A stretch of 64,000 bases of DNA from assembly GCA_964017145.1 (NCBI GenBank), contig OZ024841.1, positions 1,612,001-1,676,000 of the forward strand, in the 5' to 3' direction. This DNA comes from Agrocybe praecox (taxonomy: Eukaryota; Basidiomycota; Agaricomycetes; Agaricales; Agrocybaceae). Numbering within the stretch: the first letter of the stretch is position 1; the number at the start of each line of letters is the position of its first letter. Positions 1 to 12,300 of this stretch are shown piece after piece. Both the position numbers and the translations under genes were made by a program. The notes beneath the pieces are model-generated. The model worked only from the letters and a program-made list of their open reading frames with translations. It ran no database searches and was not told the DNA's origin.

Positions 1-99
1 TGTTTTTCGGTCACCTGAAAACCCCGTATAAAACTTGATTACCGTACAGTTTTTCTGTTTTCAGTCACTTTGATTCTGTTTTCAGGTGACCGAAAAACA
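1..99. repeat. Palindromic (inverted-repeat) element
   Basis: A perfect 22-bp inverted repeat: positions 1-22 (starting TGTTTTTCGGTCACC) are the reverse complement of 78-99. The 55-bp spacer contains a second weaker TTTTCAGTCACTTTGATT-like copy of the arm. It has no coding capacity and resembles a short MITE or foldback element. The window starts exactly at the left arm, so the true left border may lie outside. A right-half copy occurs at 31241-31287. Confidence 0.7.
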
Positions 100-581
100 T
101 CAACTCGCCGGGGTGCGCGTAAATATAGATGCATGACTCGTGGAGGGGGAAACGCTCACGCATGATTGGCTGGCTGCACTATGCCGGCTCGCGGCAGCTC
201 GGATTTGAAATTTGACCGATCAAAAGGATTTGCTAATCTTAGGCTTACTTAGATTACATTAATAGATCACGTCCTGGATGCCGGCGCTTGCATCCATTCC
301 CGCGTGCAACCACCCATCGTACGTCGATTCTCAACGCGTTTCCGGCATATCCAAGTAGCAAATATCTTTCATCATATCCGGATCCTCACATTGAGAGGTT
401 CGGCGGCATCACACGAGAAAAATAGTACACTTATTTATAGTGTGCATGTAGCGCCGGCGATTTCTCATCCAGTTAAAGATGATTCTTCTATGGGACCTGC
501 TATCAAAGCGCAGAAGCGGACCATTATAGCTCTACTTAAAACTGCACACTGCACGGCTGTATTTTTTGTACTCATACTACC
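100..581. other. Upstream region of gene A, no gene recognised
   Basis: This stretch holds AT-rich sequence leading to the gene A start at 582. A short open frame (304-585) has no supporting composition or family resemblance. I see no clear TATA box. Confidence 0.4.
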
Positions 582-3500
582 ATGAACCCCCACCATCCTG
601 TTCACTTCCCTACACCTCTCTCCAGCGGTTTGGACGGAATACCAATTTCTGGGCATGGTATATCTAGTGGATCATTATCTGACTGGGACCATGATAAGGC
701 CTGGCGCTTTCTTGACGACTTCTATCGCGAAAACGAACCCGTAATCAACGAATGTTTCGAGCGAAACGTGGAGAAAGCGACTAGTGACGACAAGCTCAGT
801 GAAGCCTATCTCACGATGGACTTCTTTTTGAGCACAGCCGACGTTGTTCTTAATGGACTATCCGCACTAGCCAATGTCCATCCTATCCTTGGAAGTGAGT
901 GCTTGATGATTTCCCCGTCTTACATGCTAATTTCACAGTCAATAGTTGCCATATATACTTTTCATTCTATCATTTCGCTGGACCTGGCTAGACGCGATAA
1001 CAACAAAAAGGTCATGGCAGTAAAATTTCAGATGCAATACATGATGTCGTCTATGTTCCAGTATGTATTTTGACATGGTATCGTGACTGTCGAATTTTGA
1101 ATGAATCATTTTAGATTTCGGAAGCTCAAACATGCTCACGTTGTAGCAGCATCTAAGGCGCAGGAGACAGCAGCCCTGGAACGGCTAGTAAAGGTCATTG
1201 CCAATGACATCAAACAATGCGGGAGTTATTTGACATACTATCAAAATCGAGGGCGTCTTGGTGCGTCTACGTCTTTGCCCTTTCAAAACGCACAATGTAC
1301 TGATATATTCCATAGCGAAACTAATGAACTCCAAGTTCTACGAGAAGCGCTTTGCCGAATATATACAAACTTTCACACAACGGCGGTCGGAGCTCCTACT
1401 CCATCTGTCAGCATACACCGCTGCAGGGATTGATCATGCCAACGTCCAGGAAGATGTTAGCACCATCAAGGCCAATCTTGCTGAGTTGTTGCGCAAACTC
1501 GACACCCCTCTTGACCGCGAATTAATCAAGTTCATTGATAAGAACGGAGGGGCAGATGCATGTATCGAAAACAAAAAGATTCTCAAGGACTTACTATCTC
1601 GTACTGGAGAGAAAGTTGGAGGCGACGAGCAGCGAAAGAATCTTTCTGAGCAGGAGAATCAGGGCGCATTGGAGAAAATCGGCAAGGAATTAAAACAAGA
1701 GATGTCTAACGTTGAAGATTCTCTCAACAAGCACTTCTCGCGCTTCGAAGGACTACTCGATGTGCAGAACAATAATTTGGCAAGAATCTCCGACCAGATG
1801 GAAGAACATGGATATTTTATGCGCGGCCATGACGCCAAGCTCGATAATATTTTTAGTGCTTCAGTCATGATTCTAGAACAAGGAAAACTCATTAGGAAGG
1901 CCGTTCTACCTAATTCGTCAATCGCAAAGGTTAAGGATCCAGTAAGTGCTACTCCCATTTTTAATCGAATTTCTTGATCACGATAACTTAATCGATTGTT
2001 AAGGAACTCAAATATATATGGGATATCATGGTGCGATTATGTGTTATTTTTAGACCAGATCCTATGTAACCCATTTTCTAGGGCGCTAAAACCAGCGTGA
2101 AAGCGAAGGTCTTCGTAACAACACTTCGTGATCATCTCCTTAATGAGAATTCGGTGCCTGGAACTCCTCGTCCTGAGACAATAACCACAGGCTCGAGCTC
2201 TGAATCTTTTATTACCGACGAACTGTCTAGCTTTAGTTCAAATGACTCCTGGAGTCCAATTGACAGAAGAGCAGTAGACAAAAAAGATTTTTGGGTATTC
2301 GATTTCATTAACGTTGCTCATGTTCAACCAATTATCGAGGCTATGGACGAAGACTGCTCAGGCTTTATTAGTATCAAGGAAGCCAACAATTTTGCTCTAT
2401 CTCGCCCGAAAGGTTGGAGGTGGGTCATTCGTCCTTGATCGTGATAGGAAACTTGTTATATTGATTTCTTCGATTTCTACTACAGCTTACTCCAATGGAT
2501 AGCCTACTGGGCTGCAGGTAAGTTACCCTGAAAATCCTTTGTCTCCCATGTCCTCAGCTCCTACTCAGGATGGCATATAAGCCTTTCGAGCTACAAAGAC
2601 AAGATTTACTCTACCATACGTAAGATGCACGAGGTGCGGGACTCCGTGCTATCCGCAAACCGCGCATACATCGACATGTACTTGGACTATGATTGCATGA
2701 GGGCAATAGAAGGGATTCTTCGATCGATCAAGCCTTTGCCGCAGGGTTCCAGCAAAGAGCCCAAGCTTATGGAGCTCGTTGACTCGATGACAAAGCTACA
2801 GGAGCAGCGCCTCTCTAAGGATCTGGGAGCACTGTCCTATGCCATACAATCTTCAGCTGATGCCTTGGTGATTGTGGGACTGGAAAGGGTAGAAACGGTC
2901 AGCTCAAACTTTACCTCAGGCCAACAGCATTCTGGCTGATATGTTCTTTTAGTGGATATTGCCCCTATTATACATCGTTCTCCAGCATCACCTCAAGATC
3001 ATTAGGCTAGCCAAAGATCATATCATCCATGAAGATGAGATGCCTCTGCACTCCAATACTATCTTTTATACCGTTCAAATATTCTTAGACCGCATGAGAA
3101 CCCTTGAAGGTGACTTCAATATTAATGTGGTTAATGGCCGATTGAAGCTGATCAATCCCACAGAAATATTTCAGAACGTATATCGCGACGAAGGCCATTT
3201 TGGTGTTCACGCTCATGGAATGGTATGTTTATCCTAACAGCCAGATTAGCAAAAGGACACTTCATGATCACTAATTGAATGCTTAATTCAGTTTCTTGAG
3301 GAATTTATAGGTACATCCTGGTGGCCGTCGAAGACTATATTGCTGAAGTCGGTGGAGATACTTCCTCAGCACAGTGACTCGCAACTTGAGCTTGAACCTA
3401 AATTAAGCTCGTCAATTCTTAACAAAGGGCTTCCCCCTGTAACGTTATCTGTCGAAGAACGCATTCCAGCAAAGCCTGAAGCGCCTTCTTCGCATGCCGT

Positions 3501-5329
3501 AGAAGGATTGTGGACAGGAGTATGTGTATATTACGACTCAGGCCATCCATTTGTCTACGCTGGCTGCTTCCAAGTCTATATTGGGTCACCGGAGCAAAGG
3601 GCGTTTTCTGGTGTGGGCCATTTCTACGGTGGACGTATTGAGGTAACAGGCAAAATCGTGGAACTCAGCGAGCAGGAATCAGGGGCACAACGAAGCACGT
3701 CACTCATTGATGTGACTTTGACATTCAAATCTACCTTTGGGTCCGTTACGTGCAGCGGCCAATTATGCGAAGAAAGCAGATCCATGCGTGGCACGTGGGA
3801 AATCGATTCCAAAGATCCTACCGAAGATCTCACCGAAGATCTCACCGAAGATCCTACCAAAGATCCTACCAAAGATCCTACCGAAGATCCTACCGAAGAT
3901 CCTACCGACTCGGAAGACACGACATCTGAAGGTAGTCAGGAAGGAAGCGTCGAACACGATAGCACCGAGGAAAATAGCCGCCTTCCATGCTTCTATATGA
4001 CAAAGTCTTCACCCCACATAATCCGGTTTAGACCGTTACTGGACACTCCAGACACTCCAATGTATAACGATAAGCCATCTCCTAATATCGCTCGCAGGCG
4101 CTGGGCATATGCTTACGCTATTGTTTCCTTTGAAGTTCGAGAACGACTCAAACCTTATTCATTCCTCAGAGAGAGACTTATAGAGCGTCAAGAATGGATA
4201 GAAATCATTTCGCGCCATTTTTACTACAATTCCCTCTCTTTTGATGAAGAACTTTCTTTATCGCGTCTTAATTGGCTGCTACCTCCTTCGAACTCAACCA
4301 TATATAGAGCTATGGCAGATTACTTACATAGCAGAATGGTATTTTGGCGGTATGTTCTCACTGACTCTCACCAAGAATGTCATGCACTTATCAAATATCT
4401 GATAGTGGTTACTACGATTGCGACGCTTGCGGAATGGATATCATTTTCACTCGGTTTATATGCATTACCTGCATCCATGACAATCTCACAAATCAGATTG
4501 ATCTCTGTGCAGGATGCATCACTTCCAAAGCAAAGGAGACCAACTTTATTCACCGTCTTTCTCATTCTTTGATCAAGGCCACGTCGCACTTCCATTATCA
4601 CAAGTTGCCTACCGTGATACCCCAAGCCAGGGAGAAGTCGGAGAGGATCAAATCTTCATTCCGGAATTTGGAGAAGGCACGGGTAGAGAAAGACCTACTC
4701 GAAACCAGAACCCGAGGTCCTGGGATACAGAGGCTAAGAGGGGCTATGCTCGAAGAGGCAAAGGCGACGACCACTGAAATCCAGGACTCTGCGAGCAAGT
4801 TACTCTGTACATATTGCAAAAAGGAAATATCTTTACCTTGCTGGGCCTGTGTTTGGTGTTGTAAGTCTGCATTTTCGCTTCTGAGCCATTAATTCATTTT
4901 CTTTTCTTTATATTGATTATAGTCCACGATACACTTATTTGCCTCGACTGCGAGAAGGAAGACAAGATCATTCTTAATCCCACAGGTATCTCTGAGGAGC
5001 ACACAACGAACCATGTCCTCCTTCGAATTATGGACAGCGCAGAAGTAATATCAAAAGAACTCAAGACCGACCACCAGCTAGAAATTATGGAGCACAATAT
5101 CAACGAGAGGCTATCGTCGCTTGAGTCGGAGGTATCTGCAGGGCTTCAACAACTCTATGGACTCACAGGAGACGAAGGGACAATGAACATAACAGAGGCT
5201 AGATTGAGGACTATGGAAGAAAAGGTTGACAAGATGGATTCCCAGATAAATCGCCTGCTTGAGATGATGGAAAAAGTTGTTCAATCCGTTCAATCCGTGG
5301 CTCGGCAAGAAGGCAATTCCAATACTTGA
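582..5329 (+). CDS. Gene A: EF-hand / double ZZ zinc-finger coiled-coil protein
   Basis: Thirteen exons join into one frame of 1353 aa: 582-894, 946-1060, 1115-1260, 1316-1941, 2004-2030, 2082-2419, 2486-2517, 2569-2897, 2953-3109, 3164-3222, 3292-4349, 4406-4860, 4923-5329. Residues ~1-190 are helical and resemble the Goodbye-like N-terminus of fungal STAND proteins (HPILG, then FHSII and LARRDNNKKV). Residues ~190-400 are coiled coil. A canonical EF-hand loop DEDCSGFISIKE lies at ~498-509 with all Ca-ligand positions filled. A beta-rich domain spans ~785-881 (EGLWTGVC to RGTW). A ZZ finger starts at ~1072 (CDAC, CITC, CAGC, then His) and a second Cys-rich ZZ-like module at ~1201 (CTYC, CWAC, CLDC). 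The C-terminus is coiled coil. Paralogues are B and C. No NACHT/NB-ARC P-loop is seen. Function unknown; calcium and zinc binding are inferred from motifs. Confidence 0.85.
3814..3909 (+). repeat. In-frame 12-bp minisatellite in gene A
   Basis: Eight consecutive 12-bp units (GATCCTACCGAA and close variants) encode D-P/L-T-E/K repeats, an acidic linker between the beta-rich domain and the following region. The repeat is absent from B. C instead has a short doubled DDSETD motif at the equivalent place. Unit variants are clustered (DLTE twice, DPTK twice), as expected of slippage. Confidence 0.9.
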
Positions 5330-5949
5330 TGTGACTGTAAATACTAGATAACTACAAGTTCGCGTGTACATGTTTGTTTTGCACCTCTTTTGGTAAATAT
5401 CCTTCTGCCTTTGAGACTTAACTGGCGCTCTCCAGGGAACATAGTGGGCAACTAGAGTAATATATATCGGTCAAAAGGACCGGAATCCCAAATGGATGTG
5501 GCTGGCAGAGTCGCGACGCCTGGATTCTGGATGAGTTGCAATGGATTTCATGCCCACGGATCCCTAAGTCCCAACATAATAAGGTTTCCTTGCTGGAATA
5601 CGAACTGAATTTTTGTACTACTTGTCCATGTGGAGGTAGAAGCAAAGTGACATTGAAGCAAATAATTGGGATTAGAGAGAACTATAAATAGCTATGATGT
5701 GGATTATCTTAGAGGTGTCTGGCCATAGGCGTTAAAGCTCAAGTATCGCACCAGCTGAATATGCCTGATGACAATATATGCACCAGAGGATCGATGCACA
5801 TACTGAAGGCCCGGCGTGCGCGAAATCATACATGACGAGTTGGAGGAAAACAGTATAATTATCAAGTTTCACATTATCATTTTTTTATTTACACATTACT
5901 GATTGGTTTGCTTTTACTCTTTCGTCCATACCACCCTAAACATTAAATA
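5330..5949. other. Convergent spacer between gene A and F-box copy 1
   Basis: No gene is seen. The half nearer the F-box copy (about 5690-5949) is, in reverse complement, clearly similar to 17956-18240, 28254-28540 and 35579-35840 (shared TTTCGCGCACG, GGTGCGATACTTGAGCTT and ACGCCTATGG words). It is therefore the spacer of the duplicated module. Confidence 0.6.
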
Positions 5950-7285
5950 TTAAACCCTCACACTCCCATCCCCAAGCGCAACCTTCAGTTTATCAACCAG
6001 CACAAACGCCAAAAACTCCAACGAATCCTGACCCGGCGCGCCTCGCTGTCCTGGGGTTCGGGGGACTCCCACGATCGATTGTCTTGGTGCGGTTATACAC
6101 CAGCCCTGCGCGCCGCGGGGATAATGAGATGGAGAGGGAGGAGAAGGGGGTGGTTGTGTCGTGGTTGAGGTTGATGTTGAGGTTCGGGAGGGGGACTGGG
6201 CGGTGGGGAGGGTCCGTATAGGGAGGAGGTTATGTTTTTCTTGGGCGCGGGTGTGCCCCGGAAGAAGAGCGAGCGGAGAGTTCTGGGTTTTGGGGGAGGA
6301 GAGGGGATGAGTTGGTGGTGGTGGTGTGAATGGTGGTGGTGTTGGTCGAGACGAACGATTCTGGACGTGTGCCCGCCGTGGGGGAAGTAGGTGAAAATAT
6401 GGGAAGACTCGCACAAGACGACAAGTTGCTCGACGAATCTGTGGATCCGTCAAAGTTGATCACAACTTTTGCCCAATTCGTCGGTTGGGATTGAGCTTGG
6501 TCGTTACCCGCCCCTCTCTGTCCGAATTTGCCTCCAGTCCAAATTCCCAGGATCGCCTAGAACATCGTCATCCCACCCCGGAACGCTAACCACTCCTTCC
6601 CTAACCCCACACACCCGTACCAGGTCCTCCAACCGCGCTTTGGGCTGTGCGACGTCGAATATATCCCTATAGGCATCTGGTCCGTATGGAGCTCTGTATC
6701 GTCTAAGAATACGTCTTGTTGGACTTTGAGAAGGATGAACCGGTCAAGGACCATAGTCTCCCTATGGGGGGAAATGAGAGGAGAGTGGGAAGAAGAGTCG
6801 CGTCGATGATGGTGGTGGGAGGTGGCGCGTGTGGCAGTGGTCGAGATGGAGCGGATGCTCGCGGACTCCGAAGGCAAAGTAGGCGTCGGCGCGGCCAAAT
6901 ACGCAGGAGGACCGACGTTCTGCATCGCACCACCCCTCGAACGACTTCCTACTGTCGAATCCGCCGTCGTAGGCAGCCCAATTGGGAACGGATCGCTAGT
7001 GTATGGTGGCCTTATCAGTTCGAGATACGCAGGCAGGTACATCGAGCGCAGAACATGCATGCATGCAGCGTACAGCGTACGCGAGACGAGGCGCAGGTGT
7101 TTCGAGAGCCATAGTAGCTTCTTCCGCTGTCGTTCGGGGATCGTCCGCTGGTACAGCTGGTGTTAGATTTGTGCGAACGAGGGTGGGCTGGAGGTCCACT
7201 GCCCCGATGGGGAGCTGGAAGAGGGGAGGGGAGGGGAGGTCTTGTAGATTATTTCTCGTCACAGTTCCTATAGTGGGGAAAGTTA
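5950..7285 (-). pseudogene. F-box-like gene copy 1, broken
   Basis: This is an inverted copy of the intact gene at 16480-17955. The promoter-proximal words (CTTTCCCCACTAT) are retained, but about 150 bp holding the start codon and the F-box motif are missing. Two or more frameshifts then split the product into frames ending near 6557 and 6230. The C-terminal end (GDGSVRV, stop at 5950-5952) is preserved. The Ser/Pro-rich low-complexity middle is visible in several frames. It is convergent to gene A. Not expected to make a functional protein. Confidence 0.8.
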
Positions 7286-8604
7286 TATATCTAAAGACGA
7301 CGTCGATGCTCCTACGTACAGAGAAACAACAAGCATTTTCTAAAACATACAAAAGTTGTGTGCCCAGCAAGTTCAAATGCACGTTCTAGTTCTCGTGGTT
7401 ATCGGAATTGGGCGGTGCCAGCCGTGCAGAAACTAACGCTCGTGGTCGTGGATGAAAAGGGAGAGAAGGAAGGAAGAGAGTGTGAAAACAAAAGCCGACG
7501 ACATAGATAGCAACCCCTCCGTAGCGTCCGTTGCTGTCAGAAGTAATTAACGAACCGAATAGTCTCTTAGAACAGACCAAATAAACAATGATAGTCGATT
7601 GTTTATGCAAATAAAAATTCATCATATCCGGATTTGGCTCTCGACGGCTATCATTTGCAAATAAGCCGGTCAGCTAATAACGCCCATGATCTACAGAGCC
7701 TTGTATGTACAGTAGCCGTGGCCAAGAAAGTGGAGAGGACGAGTGTGAGTACAAGTACAAATCAACTCGATGCCAAAGCTCCGCACGCTATTCAGTACAC
7801 ACGCACACGAGTCGAGTGGTCCTTGAGTGGTATGCTAGCAAGCAACATCTTTATCATCATCAAAGTAACACATACAACGGCACTAAATACCCGTACATAC
7901 CCAGATATCCTCGTAACACCCCGCATTAATCACATATGTGTATCCCTATTACCTGACATACATACCTCGTCTAATTCTGTGTGCGTGCGTGCGTGCGTGC
8001 TTGAGGATGACATATCGACGTGTTTGTGTATATGTTTTGATCGAGGTCGGTGGGTTAAGTATGTGCTTATGGTAAACTCCGTGCCTGAGCGCCGGAGTCA
8101 CGTAGTATGCCATGCAGTGAACTCCCATGGGATTAAGAGTGAATACATACGTACATACATTATGATAATGTAAACATGGATGGATCCAGGAGGAGTAAGT
8201 AGGAGTAAGTGGACAGTTTGTTTGTTTTTGGATTTTTGAACCCTTCCCAGGCCCGGGCCTGATGGGATACCAGGGGGATGTCGTGACTCTATAAATGGCA
8301 TACGATGGTTCGACTATTATTCCATTATATACGGCCCTTCATCGTATTTTGAGCGTACAGTTATAAGTTTGTAAGGATGGAATGCCAAAAGAGGTACACG
8401 AGACGTAACACGGCGGACATCTAACTGTCCAGTCACGCTGCGGCTTGTGCTGTCCATTTCACTGATCGTCCAAAGTTAAGCTTTAGATCATCAGGAAAAT
8501 ATGTTATTTACAAAGAATTTTCTGATACATTATAAGAGCTGTAAAGAATGTATGTCTGGATGGCCCTGGTATATACCCCAGTCATCTGTTAGGTTAAATA
8601 CAAC
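7286..8604. other. Intergenic, no gene recognised
   Basis: AT-rich and simple-sequence DNA. A GTGC tetranucleotide run lies at about 7979-8000, with nearby GTAC/ATAC-rich tracts. The open frames here lack family resemblance and look like chance. Confidence 0.4.
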
Positions 8605-8770
8605 TCAAACGTTGCTGCCGTTGAAACCAGAGTCAAAGCGCCATTGACGGCAAAGATCAATCTCGTAGCCTTCCTGCTTGGCATTGACTCCGCTGGTGTT
8701 GCATTGCGAGTCGACGGGGAGGCTGAGCAACCTGTTGCAGACGCCATAGCCATTGAGGTTCGTGTGCCTG
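8605..8770 (-). pseudogene. 3' fragment of small secreted Cys-rich protein
   Basis: The reverse strand encodes CNRLLSLPVD, then NAKQ, then CRQWRFDSGFNGSNV and a TGA at 8605-8607. This matches the C-terminus of the intact secreted protein at 43646-44585 (CNRLLRLPLD, TAKQ, CGQWRFDPGSNGSDV). The intron between the last two exons of the intact gene is absent: KQ runs directly into EGYE. No upstream exon is recognisable before about 8780. It may be an ancient or partly processed copy. Confidence 0.75.
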
Positions 8771-9315
8771 CTATCGCCGACGCCGTGCGTACTCTATATT
8801 ATATTTGTATTGATGCATAGACTTACAGTGGCTTTCAGTCGAGACCAGTATTACCTAGGAGGGTAGGAACACTGCATTCAAATTATTTACTTTTCTTAAT
8901 ATATATCAAACAAATCTTTATAAATACTCTAACACGCCTTTTTACATATTACCCCGGATTATTCTTTACATTAGCTTTCTGGCGTTAAATACTATTCAGT
9001 AAAGAGATTCAATGCAGTTTCCGTATTCTCATGTTCCCGTTGTGATTGTTCCCAAGCTGTGCCGTCTGATAGGTTAGATTAGATTAGATTATGTCATACT
9101 TGCTTAGATTAGATCAGCTTTAGCGTCATCACGTCACAACGATGGCGCGTCGACTTGGCTTTGCTCTCACCGTCCATGTCCAAATCGTAACGTCTCCCTT
9201 GCGTACTTGAAATTTCCTAGTACCTACACGAAGAGACTTTGCTTATAGGTCAACTATCTGATTTATACACTGTGGTTCCTATGCGCAGTCTCATTCGATC
9301 AGCAAATAATCAACC
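8771..9315. other. Upstream region of gene B
   Basis: No gene is seen. A short TTAGA repeat run lies near 9075-9115. From about 9060 the sequence is the reverse complement of the region upstream of gene C (to about 25200), so the promoter was copied with the gene. A shared stretch reads GGCTTTGCTCTCACCGT. Confidence 0.5.
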
Positions 9316-12300
9316 ATGTCATCCCCAACTGATATTTCATTTCCGACGCCGTTCCACACATCGACTCCACATCCTCATATCCAGAATACGCTCGAAGCAG
9401 GTAATGAGCAATCCTGGCGCGAACTGGATCGCTTCTACAAAGATAACCAGACCACAATCAACAAATGCATGGAGTTGGACGTCGAACAGGTGGCGAGGAG
9501 TGACAAGATGGGAGAGGTAGCTCTTACTTTAGATGCGTTCGTGAACACGGTAGATGTTGTTCTTGACGGTCTGGTGGCCCTAGCGAATGTTCATCCAATT
9601 CTTGGTGGTAAGATTGTATTTTATACGGTGCTGTCGTTCTGTATTGACCGCACACTATAGTTGCGATATTCGCCTTTCACTCTGTCATAAAGCTAGAGGT
9701 GGCTAGGCGGGACAACAATAAGAAAGTTGTTTCTGTGAAGTTTCAGATGCAAAATATGATGTGCACGATGTTCCAGTGCGTAGATGTTGTGGTGTTCTTT
9801 TGTATAATGTTCGTTTAATAAACATCACAACTTAGACTCCGAAATTTAACCCACGCGCATGTCATAGATGCGGCAAAAGTAAAGCAAAGAGAAGCACTCC
9901 AGCAACTCGTCACATCGATCGCCGATGATATTCAAAAATGCGGGAGTGATCTCACTTACTATATCGAAAGAAAGACCATTTGTGAGTACTTTATAGGCTC
10001 TCCTTGGTTCACATGGCTCTGAACACCTGTCTGATTGTCAGAATTTTTATTAGCAAAATTCCTGAATTCAAAAAATTATGAGAGACGATTCACCGACCAC
10101 ATCCGAACCTTTTCTCTACGACGATCCGAATTGCAATCCGTCATCTCCGCTTATAGTGCTGCGGGAATCGACACAGCGAATACGATGCTGTTTAGCGCCC
10201 ACAATAAAATAGATGGGATTAAAGTCCAACTGGACGCAATGGCCGAAGCCCTATTCCGAAAACTTGATACGCCACTCGAACAGGACGTGTCTAAATATGT
10301 TGTTCGCCACGGTGGCGCGGTAACTTGTATCGAAAACGACGATCTTTTGAAAGAGTTATTAGCTAAAACTGGAGAGGAACTCGACGACAGTCAATCTCAG
10401 CTTTCGGCAAAGGATGGCAGTCCGATCGTTCAAATGCGTCAGGATTTGATGCGCGATTTGGACGGGAATCTTGAAGAAGCCTTGAAAAAGCACCTTTTCC
10501 GGTTCGAAAGGCTACTTACCTTGCAGAATAACAATCTGGAGAGAATTTCGGGTCGCTTGGAGGACCATGGCTCTCTCATGAAAGACCATGACATCAAACT
10601 GGAGAAACTTGTCAACACCTCTGTTCTTATTCTCGAAGAAGGAAAGGCAATAAAGAAAGCCATCATGTCCAACGCAAGCACCAAGCTCAAAGATCCAGAG
10701 CTGCAAAGAATATGGGAACGTATGGTAAGTTTTTGTATGTGTTACGACTGCTCGATGCTGAAAATCTCAACGTAGGGTATAAAAAGCAGTGTGAAAGCAA
10801 AGGTTTTTGTGTCGACACTTCGAGATTATTTACTCCTGGATCGAGAACACTCTATTCCGGGGACACCAAATACTACAATTATGCTGGGACCTATCCCTGA
10901 ATTTTCCACGCCGACAATACCCCGGGACGCGAATACTTTAAATGCCGATAAAGGGGACGTGGATAATTGGGCCTTTGACTTTATAGATATTTCCCACGTC
11001 CAGTCTATCGTCGAAGCAATGGATGAAGACCAATCAGGATTTATTAGCATTCAAGAAGCAAATAAATTCGCGCTCTCGCGACCGGAAGGGTGGAGGTAAG
11101 CACTATCTATCCTTCTCTCCCGAAGTTAGACGCCTGAAGTGGTCGCTAAAATGATATGTTCAATCTTGGTGATACAGCTTGCTCCAATGGATTGCGTTCT
11201 GGGCAGCAGGTATTGAAAGTCATATTACTAGAAAAATATGCGCTGACAAAAATTATGTGTATATACAGGATGGCATATTTCCCTTACACAATATCAAACC
11301 AAAATTTATCGTATCCTATACGAGATGTATGAAGCGTCTCAATCATCGCATCCCGCTAATTTCCACTTTGTCTGTCACTATCTCGATTACCATCAATTCC
11401 GTTCGATTGAAGGAATCCTTCGTTCCATCAAACCATCAGAAGCGGTCAAGGAGCCCAGACTAATGTCACTTGTAAAATCAATGTCAGAAATTCAAGAACA
11501 GCGTTTGTCGAAGAATTTGGAAGAAGTTTCTCACATGATAGATTCAAAGTCTGTTGCGTTGCTCGTAGGAGGATCAAGTAGAGTCGAAACGGTATTTATT
11601 ATTATTAAATGGTTTATTATTGTACCTAATATGCTTTCCTTAGTGGATTATGCCCCTCTTGTATCTTGTTCTCCACCGTCATCTCAGCATCATTAAAATA
11701 TCCCAAACGCGGGTCCTGAGCGAAGACGAGTTGCCAATTCACTCAGGTACTATTCATCACATTTTTACCCTATTTATCACTCGTATGCGCGTCCTTGAAG
11801 GTAGTGACAAACTATTATACGTCCGAGCACTTATTAATTAACACTGCTTTCCAGGTATTTTCAAGCAAGTACATCATGATGCAGAAACCCAATTCAATAT
11901 CCATGCGCATGGAATGGCAAGTGTATGAGACACTTATTCTCGTCCAGTCTTACTGATGAGGTCTAATTTCCAGTTCTACGAAGAATATAAAGACACTTCA
12001 GGTTCACCTTCCCGTAGTATCCTGCTCAAAGAAGCCATAAATCTCATATCACTTGAGCCCATAATGGTCCCCACAGATCTGTCGATGTTATCGAAGGATT
12101 TAGATGTTCCATTCCAGATATCGGAAATTCGGGTAGAAGGTCCTCCTATCGTACCTTTGGCCTATGACTCGCATCCAATCGAAGGGTTGTGGACGGGAGT
12201 CTGCGTGGTATCAGATGAAGGATATGCCTATCAGGGTTCCTTTCAAGTATACGTTAGACGAACCGGCAAGGACAGGTTTTCAGGGAAAGGACTGTGTTAC

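Noticed and set aside
3763..4000. Open frames with repeated FGRI or PKIL motifs around gene A
   Set aside because: They are other-frame readings of the 12-bp minisatellite inside the gene A exon.
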